A stretch of DNA of 64,000 nt from Marthasterias glacialis (taxonomy: Eukaryota; Echinodermata; Asteroidea; Forcipulatida; Asteriidae), in NCBI GenBank assembly GCA_911728455.2, contig OU452225.1:11506731-11570730 (forward strand), written 5' to 3'. The translations under genes and the position numbers were made by a program. Under the pieces are notes generated by a model, which was not told where the DNA came from, ran no database searches, and worked only from the letters and a program-made list of their open reading frames with translations. Below are positions 56,301 to 64,000 of this stretch, piece by piece. Each line of letters opens with the position of its first letter. Position 1 is the stretch's first letter.

Positions 56301-59300
56301 CAGAGTTTTCGTCTCACTGAGACGAATACTAATTTGGGATCATATTTCATTTACTGTTTAAAAACGGTAACACTTCAGGCAGAAATATTTTAAGGAAAGT
56401 TTTCTACCATCATTATCTTTATACCATGTAAGGTATATGTAAAACTGTGAACATTTATGTTTTTCTTCTTGCAAATGTTGAGCTGGGGCTTTCAGCACAA
56501 TGGAGGATTTCCCACCTGGAGCTGACCCAAGCTGGGCTGAATAGAAATGTAAAAAACAGACTGAGGACTGGTACTGGATGCTGTAACGTGACCCTTCACA
56601 TGTGGAGACAGCAGGACGGCCAAGATGTCACCTGTGAATTTGGTATTGAACCAAAAACCATGGACCATCTGCTAAGCTGCCCTCAACTGGACCACCTGTG
56701 CACAGCTGAAGACCTCGCAACGTTCAATGATAATGTTAAAGCAGTGCGTTTGTTTTTTGGCTGAACCCTGTTTAGTCTGTGTGCGTGGACATGGTCAGAC
56801 GAAGAAGCTAGCAAGTTGCATGCCTGAAACCAACAATTCTTCCTTGAAGAGATTCTTATTACATTGCTGTCGCCAACAAACTAGTAACTTCCTACCACTC
56901 TCTGCTTAAAAAGCTTTACGAAATTTATTCCCTGGAGATTTGCCGATGTCAGTTCTAAACTGGCATAGAGAACAATGGATTTAAAAAAGCCTCCTATTAG
57001 ACTTACCTCGTTGTGCCAGTCCTGCGCATTCTGTAATTTATACCGCACTGTATATTGCATGTAATGTTTTTCACTTAGAGGGTAATCTGGACATTCCACA
57101 GGTGGAAACCACGACACTTGAAACGAGGTGCTTGTTGCATTTGTTACATTTGCAGAGCGTACTGGAGTTACAGTCACTGGATCAAGAGAAAATTAGGGCG
57201 AGGATTAATTACACTTCAAAACTGTAAAAGTGAGAGGGCTGTAACGGTTTTCTTACCACAGGTGACTTTAGTCAACTGCACTCATACCCCCTCTTCCTTA
57301 CCATAGGTTACTTTAGTCAACTCCACTCATACCCGCTCTTCCTTAACATAGGTTACTTTAGTCAACTGCACTCATACCCCCTCTTCCTTAACATAGGTGA
57401 CTTAATGCACTTCACTTATTCACCCTCTTCCTTAACATAGGTGACTTTAGTCAACTGCACTCATACCCCCTCTTCCTTACCATAGGTGACTTTAGTCAAC
57501 TGCACTCATACCCCCTCTTCCTTACCATAGGTGACTTTAGTCAACTGCACTCATACCCCCTCTTCCTTACCATAGGTGACTTTAGTCAACTGCACTCATA
57601 CCCCCTCTTCCTTACCATAGGCGACTTTAGTCAACTGCACTCATACCCCCTCTTCCTTACCATAGGTGACTTTAGTCAACTGCACTCATACCCCCTCTTC
57701 CTTACCATAGGTGACTTTAGTCAACTGCACTCATACCCCCTCTTCCTTACCATAGGTGACTTTAGTCGACTGCACTCATACCCCCTCTTCCTTACCATAG
57801 GTGACTTTAGTCAACTGCACTCATACCCCCTCTTCCTTACCATAGGTGACTTTAGTCGACCTCACTCATACCCCCTCTTCCTTACCATAGGTGACTTTAG
57901 TCGACTGCACTCATACCCCCTCTTCCTTACCATAGGTGACTTTAGTCAACTGCACTCATACCCCCTCTTCCTTACCATAGGTGACTTTAGTCAACTGCAC
58001 TCATACCCCCTCTTCCTTACCATAGGTGACTTTAGTCAACTGCACTCATACCCCCTCTTCCTTACCATAGGTGACTTTAGTCGACTGCACTCATACCCCC
58101 TCTTCCTTACCATAGGTGACTTTAGTCGACTGCACTCATACCCCCTCTTCCTTACCATAGGTGACTTTAGTCGACCTCACTCATACCCCCTCTTCCTTAC
58201 CATAGGTGACTTTAGTCGACTTCACTCATACCCCTCTTCCTTACCATAGGTGACTTTAGTCAACTGCACTCATACCCCCTCTTCCTTACCATAGGTGACT
58301 TTAGTCAACTGCACTCATACCCCCTCTTCCTTACCATAGGTGACTTTAGTCAACTGCACTCATACCCCCTCTTCCTTACCATAGGTGACTTTAGTCGACT
58401 GCACTCATACCCCCTCTTCCTTACCATAGGTGACTTTAGTCAACTGCACTCATACCCCCTCTTCCTTACCATAGGTGACTTTAGTCGACTGCACTCATAC
58501 CCCCTCTTCCTTACCATAGGTGACTTTAGTCGACTGCACTCATACCCCCTCTTCCTTACCATAGGTGACTTTAGTCGACCTCACTCATACCCCCTCTTCC
58601 TTACCATAGGTGACTTTAGTCGACTTCACTCATACCCCTCTTCCTTACCATAGGTGACTTTAGTCAACTGCACTCATACCCCCTCTTCCTTACCATAGGT
58701 GACTTTAGTCAACTGCACTCATACCCCCTCTTCCTTACCATAGGTGACTTTAGTCAACTGCACTCATACCCCCTCTTCCTTACCATAGGTGACTTTAGTC
58801 GACTGCACTCATACCCCTCTTCCTAACCATAGGCGACTTTAGTCAACTGCACTCATACCCCCTCTTCCTTACCATAGGTGACTTTAGTCAACTGCACTCA
58901 TACCCCCTCTTCCTTACCATAGGTGACTTTAGTCAACTGCACTCATACCCCCTCTTCCTTACCATAGGTGACTTTAGTCAACTGCACTCATACCCCCTCT
59001 TCCTTACCATAGGTGACTTTAGTCAACTGCACTTATACCCCCTCTCCCTTACCATAGGTGACTTTAGTCAACTGCACTCATACCCCCCCTTCCTTACCAT
59101 AGGCGACTTTAGTCAACTGCACTCAGACCCCTTCTTCCTTACCATAGGCGACTTTAGTCAACTGCACTCATACCCCCTCTTCCTTAACATAGGTGACTTT
59201 AGTCAACTGCACTCATACCCCCTCTTCCTTACCATAGGTGACTTTAGTCAACTGCACTCATACCCCCTCTTCCTTACCATAGGCGACTTTAGTCAACTGC

Positions 59301-62300
59301 ACTCATATCCCCTCTTCGTTACCTTAGGTGACTTTAGTCAACTGCACTCATACCCCCTCTTCCTTACCATAGGTGACTTTAGTCAACTGCACTCATACCC
59401 CCTCTTCCTTACCATAGGTGACTTTAGTCAACTGCACTCATACCCCCTCTTCCTTACCATAGGCGACTTTAGTCAACTGCACTCATACCCCCTCTTCCTT
59501 ACCATAGGTGACTTTAGTCAACTGCACTCATACCCCCTCTTCCTTACCATAGGCGACTTTAGTCAACTGCACTCATGCATATCCCCTCTTCGTTACCATA
59601 GGTGACTTTAGTCAACTGCACTCATACCCCCTCTTCCTTACCATAGGCGACTTTAGTCAACTGCACTCATACCCCCTCTTCCTTACCATAGGCGACTTTA
59701 GTCAACTGCACTCATACCCCCTCTTCCTTACCATAGGTGACTTTAGTTGACTGCACTCATACCCCCTCTTCCTTACCATAGGCGACTTTAGTCAACTGCA
59801 CTCATACCCCCTCTTCCTTACCATAGGCGACTTTAGTCAACTGCACTCATACCCCCTCTTCCTTACCATAGGCGACTTTAGTCAACTGCACTCATACCCC
59901 CTCTTCCTTACCATAGGCGACTTTAGTCAACTGCACTCATACCCCCTCTTCCTTACCATAGGTGACTTTAGTTGACTGCACTCATACCCCCTCTTCCTTA
60001 CCATAGGCGACTTTAGTCAACTGCACTCATACCCCCTCTTCCTTACCATAGGCGACTTTAGTCAACTGCACTCATACCCCCTCTTCCTTACCATAGGTGA
60101 CTTTAGTTGACTGCACTCATACCCCCTCTTCCTTACCATAGGCGACTTTAGTCAACTGCACTCATACCCCCTCTTCCTTACCATAGGTGACTTTAGTCAA
60201 CTGCACTCATACCCCCTCTTCCTTACCATAGGTGACTTTAGTCAACTGCACTCATACCCCCTCTTCCTTACCATAGGTGACTTTAGTCAACTGCACTCAT
60301 ACCCCCTCTTCCTTACCATAGGCGACTTTAGTCAACTGCACTCATACCCCCTCTTCCTTACCACAGGTGACTTTAGTCAACTGCACTCATACCCCCTCTT
60401 CCTTACCATAGGTGACTTTAGTCAACTGCACTCATACCCCCTCTTCCTTACCATAGGTGACTTTAGTCGACTGCACTCATACCCCCTCTTCCTTACCATA
60501 GGTGACTTTAGTCGACTGCACTCATACCCCCTCTTCCTTACCATAGGTGACTTTAGTCGACTGCACTTATACCCCCTCTTCCTTACCATAGGTGACTTAA
60601 GTCAACTGCACTCATACCCCCTCTTCCTTAACATAGGTGACTTAATGCACTTCACTTATTCACTCTCTTCCTTACCATAGGTGACTTTAGTCAACTGCAC
60701 TCATACCCCCTCTTCCTTACCATAGGCGACTTTAGTCAACTGCACTCATATCCCCTCTTCGTTACCATAGGTGACTTTAGTCAACTGCACTCATACCCCC
60801 TCTTCCTTACCATAGGCGACTTTAGTCAACTGCACTCATACCCCCTCTTCCTTACCATAGGTGACTTTAGTTGACTGCACTCATACCCCCTCTTCCTTAC
60901 CATAGGCGACTTTAGTCAACTGCACTCATACCCCCTCTTCCTTACCATAGGCGACTTTAGTCAACTGCACTCATACCCCCTCTTCCTTACCATAGGCGAC
61001 TTTAGTCAACTGCACTCATACCCCCTCTTCCTTACCATAGGCGACTTTAGTCAACTGCACTCATACCCCCTCTTCCTTACCATAGGTGACTTTAGTTGAC
61101 TGCACTCATACCCCCTCTTCCTTACCATAGGCGACTTTAGTCAACTGCACTCATACCCCCTCTTCCTTACCATAGGCGACTTTAGTCAACTGCACTCATA
61201 CCCCCTCTTCCTTACCATAGGTGACTTTAGTTGACTGCACTCATACCCCCTCTTCCTTACCATAGGCGACTTTAGTCAACTGCACTCATACCCCCTCTTC
61301 CTTACCATAGGTGACTTTAGTCAACTGCACTCATACCCCCTCTTCCTTACCATAGGTGACTTTAGTCAACTGCACTCATACCCCCTCTTCCTTACCATAG
61401 GTGACTTTAGTCAACTGCACTCATACCCCCTCTTCCTTACCATAGGCGACTTTAGTCAACTGCACTCATACCCCCTCTTCCTTACCATAGGTGACTTTAG
61501 TCAACTGCACTCATACCCCCTCTTCCTTACCATAGGTGACTTTAGTCAACTGCACTCATACCCCCTCTTCCTTACCATAGGTGACTTTAGTCGACTGCAC
61601 TCATACCCCCTCTTCCTTACCATAGGTGACTTTAGTCGACTGCACTCATACCCCCTCTTCCTTACCATAGGTGACTTTAGTCGACTGCACTTATACCCCC
61701 TCTTCCTTACCATAGGTGACTTAAGTCAACTGCACTCATACCCCCTCTTCCTTAACATAGGTGACTTAATGCACTTCACTTATTCACTCTCTTCCTTACC
61801 ATAGGTGACTTTAGTCAACTGCACTCATACCCCCTCTTCCTTACCATAGGCGACTTTAGTCAACTGCACTCATATCCCCTCTTCGTTACCATAGGTGACT
61901 TTAGTCAACTGCACTCATACCCCCTCTTCCTTACCATAGGTGACTTTAGTCAACTGCACTCATACCCCCTCTTCCTTACCATAGGCGACTTTAGTCAACT
62001 GCACTCATACCCCCTCTTCCTTACCATAGGCGACTTTAGTCAACTGCACTCATACCCCCTCTTCCTTAACATAGGTAACTTAATGCACTTCACTTATTCA
62101 CTCTCTTCCTTACCATAGGTGACTTTAGTCAACTGCACTCATACCCCCTCTTCCTTACCATAGGCGACTTTAGTCAACTGCACTCATATCCCCTCTTCGT
62201 TACCATAGGTGACTTTAGTCAACTGCACTCATACCCCCTCTTCCTTACCATAGGTGACTTTAGTCAACTGCACTCATACCCCCTCTTCCTTACCATAGGC

Positions 62301-63073
62301 GACTTTAGTCAACTGCACTCATACCCCCTCTTCCTTACCATAGGTGACTTTAGTCAACTGCACTCATACCCCCTCTTCCTTAACATAGGTGACTTAATGC
62401 ACTTCACTTATTCCCCCTCTTCCTTAACCTAGGTGACTTTAGTCAACTGCACTCATACCCCCTCTTCCTTACCATAGGCGACTTTAGTCAACTGCACTCA
62501 TATCCCCTCTTCGTTACCATAGGTGACTTTAATCAACTACACTCATACCCACTCATACCTTTGAAGATTTTCAAGTTCCCACCCCGCCCCTCCAATGGGA
62601 GCATTGATTTGCATAAACATTTATAGGCAAACTTGTGACATAAGATCGGGAGCTTCTGCAGCCTGACCGCGCTGCCGCTGTAACGTCTTATTTGTATTTT
62701 GAGTCCAGTGGAAGTGTTATCGCAGCGTTATAATTAGTGATATCAAGGGACCAGACTAGCGCACAAACAAAAAACAAGCTTATCTCACTTTTTTATGGGA
62801 AAAAAGCACAGAAAATATATTTAGCCTTGTCATTTTAATGAACTCTCGCTGTCCTTTAATTGTCAACAACTGCCAATTCTATAGAGTTTTTGTTTTTACT
62901 TTTTAAATGAGGGAAAAAGTATACACTTACTGTGATCCTTTATCCTGAACCTAACTGTTTTGCTATGGACTCCATCAACAGCCAGGGCATTTGAAGACTT
63001 GACACGAAGAAGCAAATTTGTAAGTGTTCTTGGATTGTCACACTTCTGATTCCTGTGGCATTCACTTACATCT
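50156..63073 (-). CDS. gp130-like class I cytokine receptor / FN3 receptor (5' partial, 8 exons)
   Basis: Exons in transcript order: 62931-63073, 57007-57176, 55335-55491, 54203-54279, 53300-53414, 51925-52023, 51085-51227, 50156-50353. All are GT-AG and all phases agree; domain borders fall at phase-1 introns, as usual for FN3 and cytokine-receptor genes. The product shows the end of one ectodomain, two FN3 domains (YMQYTVRYKL...DWHN; then NGKILSYDIIV...YNLTIVARNSAGSSD...IPA), a membrane helix (AVVTAVLIIVGAVLFVVIFI) and a basic box 1-like KKSKIPEIKLP. The NGKILSYDI/TIVARNSAGSSD/IPA spacing is close to gp130 (IL6ST) FN3 repeats. No WSxWS is seen in the visible FN3 domains. The tail is only about 85 residues with no YxxQ. 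The N-terminus lies beyond the window. Confidence 0.87.
51085..51227 (-). CDS. gp130-like (-) exon: membrane helix and box 1
   Basis: Encodes AVVTAVLIIVGAVLFVVIFI, LGFKLYICFKKSKIPEIKLP and HHIQ. The acceptor sits after a C9 run; donor CAG|GTAAGC. Same phases as the + strand exon 29415-29554. Confidence 0.88.
51478..51895 (-). mobile_element. tRNA-Leu-derived SINE
   Basis: Minus-sense head GCTCGGCCACGACACACC and TCGAACCCACGCTCTGCTG, body ACACGGGACCAACGGC and CAGAAACACCGGGGCAAACC, and end CTTATATAGCGCACG. Lies in the gp130-like intron just upstream of the membrane exon. Confidence 0.85.
51925..52023 (-). CDS. gp130-like (-) exon: second FN3 end
   Basis: Encodes VDLFHDYNLTIVARNSAGSS, DVDNCYIPALPR, the G-strand region leading straight to the membrane helix. 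Acceptor TATTGCAG, donor G|GTAAGA. Confidence 0.88.
52288..52609. mobile_element. TTAA MITE, family B (copy 2)
   Basis: AGCCCCAGCTCAACATTGGT to GTTGAGCTGGGGCT; TTAA on the left and TTAG on the right. Inserted inside a family C-like sequence (CTTCATTTCATAGAGCTG). Central TTTTCGTCTCACTAAGACGA hairpin. Confidence 0.8.
53300..53414 (-). CDS. gp130-like (-) exon: second FN3 middle
   Basis: Encodes LFPEDKSNGKILSYDIIVKK, ENSSVITMDPNVTKHRLR. It joins the previous exon to give SWSLFPEDKSNGKILSYD. Acceptor TAACAG, donor G|GTAACC. Confidence 0.87.
53460..53847. mobile_element. TTAA MITE, family A (copy 2)
   Basis: TTAA on both sides; ends AGGCATTGCATACGTTTGGT and a more diverged AAGGTATACTTTGCCT. It keeps the 14-bp-arm central hairpin of 24424-24796. 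Confidence 0.82.
54045..54095 (+). mobile_element. Repeat fragment with GGGTCGAAACGTGAGG core
   Basis: Plus-sense counterpart of 388-432 (GCCTTTGAGAAAGACTCTGC...GGCCATTAA). Confidence 0.4.
54203..54279 (-). CDS. gp130-like (-) exon: second FN3 start
   Basis: Encodes PESGVDLKFLCTRIGGTNEA and NLSWS. 77 nt, acceptor CCCTCAG, donor TCG|GTAAGA. Confidence 0.82.
54488..54662. mobile_element. TIR MITE, family H
   Basis: AAGGCTGGTTTATAGTCGGT pairs with the right end ACTATAAACCAGCATT. CGCGCGAC/GTCGCGCG cores make it CpG-rich. Confidence 0.65.
55017..55200 (+). repeat. Tandem array of partial tRNA-Leu-like A-box segments (4 units)
   Basis: GGCCGAGCGGTCTA...CACTGGACTCAAGCTC repeats four times at roughly 45-50 bp without B boxes. 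Confidence 0.8.
55335..55491 (-). CDS. gp130-like (-) exon: first FN3, C-terminal half
   Basis: Encodes RFVFPIRGLKANSVYSINIG, VMWQQPTTVLPSQQVSLLGR and TKEI. Where a WSxWS box would sit it has MWQQPTTVLPSQQ. Acceptor ATTCAG, donor G|GTAAAC. Confidence 0.82.
56135..56490. mobile_element. TTAA MITE, family B (copy 3)
   Basis: AGCCCCAGCTCAACATTGGT to GTTGAGCTGGGGCT; TTAA on the left, TTCA on the right. Central TTTTCGTCTCACTGAGACGA. A LINE remnant follows immediately. Confidence 0.8.
56492..56764 (+). pseudogene. LINE (non-LTR retrotransposon) ORF2 C-terminal remnant
   Basis: The frame reads RLRTGTGCCNVTLHMWRQQD, CEFGIEPKTMDHLLSCPQLD and NDNVKAVRLFFG then a stop. The RTG...LH.W...C..G...TM.HLL..CP pattern is the usual end of RT proteins of jockey/CR1-like non-LTR elements. 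Only this terminal piece remains. Confidence 0.72.
57007..57176 (-). CDS. gp130-like (-) exon: first FN3, N-terminal half
   Basis: Encodes TVTPVRSANVTNATSTSFQV, SWFPPVECPDYPLSEKHYMQ and YTVRYKLQNAQDWHNE. Acceptor GATCCAG, donor GAG|GTAAGT. Several N-x-S/T sites. Confidence 0.88.
57241..62560. repeat. 45-bp minisatellite, about 118 units
   Basis: The unit starts GTGACTTTAGTCAACTGCAC, passes TCATACCCCCTC and ends TTCCTTACCATAG. It fills most of the intron between exons 62931-63073 and 57007-57176 of the gp130-like gene. Variation is mostly GTGAC/GCGAC and TCAAC/TCGAC/TTGAC. A rarer variant (GTGACTTAATGCACTTCACT) recurs at 57397, 60637, 61761, 62075 and 62389. Each unit has a TGACT-TT-AGTCA inverted repeat. 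Confidence 0.97.
62561..62930. other. Intron flank downstream (transcript sense) of exon 62931-63073
   Basis: Unique-looking sequence between the array and the exon. No gene or repeat recognised. Confidence 0.4.
62931..63073 (-). CDS. gp130-like (-) exon: end of upstream ectodomain
   Basis: Encodes DVSECHRNQKCDNPRTLTNL, LLRVKSSNALAVDG and TVRFRIKDH. The two cysteines suggest an N-terminal cytokine-binding-type domain. Acceptor TTTTTCAG, donor A|GTAAGT. Confidence 0.78.
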
Positions 63074-63700
63074 CTGAAAAATAAATAAAGGTCTTTTAAA
63101 ATAATTTGTATTAGATAAAGGGAGATTCAAATGCACGAAACCCATCATCAGGACTTTTATTGTTAAGTTACAGTCAATCAAAGAAAGTAACCACTGTCGC
63201 AACATAAATATAATCGTGAAAAAATTTTTTCGGTTAAAGGGAGATTCTTGTGACAGAAGTCAAGATTTTTTTATTTAGACATTGGTTTTCTCTAGAGTCG
63301 GGCTAAAGCAAATAGATAAGAAGCGACTCTAGATTTTGGTTTCCGACAGGCGAACTTAATTAAACATAAATCTGCATCAGGTTCAGCTCACGACCAGATT
63401 GACGTCTGAACCAAAGACGCTCCAGAGTCGTTCTGATGGACTACAATAGTCGATCTTTAGACTTCTAGCACGTCTAGCACTCTCAACTGTTTCGACGTCA
63501 AACTTTTCATGTACTTAATTCAATGATTTGGTTTGGTGCAACTCTTGAATGCCAGTCTGAAATGGGCATTAGCCAGACAGAAAAATGGATTTGATTTAAA
63601 GTGTAATTATTATTATCATAAATTTTCTGGTAAGCAAACCAAGGGACTCTCAAAATTGCTTAGCACTGTGACCAGTAGGCCTAAAGTTACTAGGGTAGAG
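63074..63700. other. Intron sequence at the window end
   Basis: No exon recognised. Several GACTCTAGA/TCCAGAGTC-like inverse pieces near 63290-63430 hint at a decayed foldback element. Confidence 0.3.
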
Positions 63701-64000
63701 AAGATGATTATTATTATTATTATGAATTTCTGGTAATGAAACCAAGGATGCCTCAAAAGCGAACTTAATCACTGTAGCTCTCAAGCCTGAGAAAACCTGT
63801 AGCTAAGGATGCTTGCTATCTGAACCAGAAACACCGGGGTAAACCCCTACTCTTTCATGATGAGTGTTCTGGGTTCTTTTACGTGCACTACCAATCCTAG
63901 TACACAGGACCTACGGCTTAACGTCCCATCTGAAGGACAAAGCAATTATGGTAAAGTTTCTTGCTCAAGGACACAAGTGTCGCTACTGGTAAGTCTAACT
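63701..64000 (-). mobile_element. tRNA-Leu-derived SINE, cut by window end
   Basis: Same subfamily as 12725-13097: (ATT)n, CTGGTAATGAAACCAAGGAT, CCAGAAACACCGGGGTAAAC, TTGCTCAAGGACACAAG. The tRNA head lies beyond 64000. Confidence 0.82.

Noticed and set aside
57241..62560. CRISPR-like regular array
   Set aside because: Units abut with no unique spacers, the context is a eukaryotic intron, and there are no cas genes. It is a minisatellite.

Overview
This window is metazoan nuclear DNA with intron-rich genes. It holds parts of a receptor tyrosine kinase, a complete SLC16-like transporter and two gp130-type cytokine-receptor paralogues, embedded in dense short repeats. The tRNA-Leu-derived SINEs, the many small TIR elements and foldback elements ending in variants of 'CCCAATTTCATAGAGCT' suggest a deuterostome invertebrate. 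An echinoderm, perhaps a sea star, is my best guess, but this is inference and no species can be read from the sequence. I see no bacterial genes, CRISPR array, rRNA, or intact tRNA gene.

Layout. (1) About 755-6798, + strand: the last eight exons of a receptor tyrosine kinase, with exact splice-phase agreement. The HRD catalytic aspartate is replaced (HQN), so it reads as a probable pseudokinase. (2) 10527-26570, - strand: a complete six-exon SLC16/monocarboxylate-transporter-like gene (482 codons), convergent with the kinase. Its introns hold a 61-bp minisatellite (13636-15296), a 3.1-kb TIR-bounded element with SAM-like cargo exons (20427-23570) and several MITEs. (3) 29415-32700, + strand: transmembrane/box 1 exon and cytoplasmic tail of a gp130-like receptor, with an in-frame stop between the membrane segment and box 1. 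(4) 32701-50155: an intergenic repeat field with four tandem arrays, SINEs and foldback elements. (5) 50156-63073, - strand: the last eight exons of a second gp130-like receptor, convergent with the first, sharing its exon/intron phases around the membrane segment. Its 5.75-kb intron is almost entirely a 45-bp minisatellite of about 118 units (57241-62560).

How the parts relate. The two cytokine receptors are tail-to-tail paralogues. The + copy has STAT-type YxxQ motifs but a premature stop. The - copy has open exons but a short tail with no YxxQ. Together with a catalytically doubtful receptor kinase, the locus looks like a signalling-receptor neighbourhood with decoy or decayed members. Exon borders below come from splice consensus and reading phase, not from transcripts.
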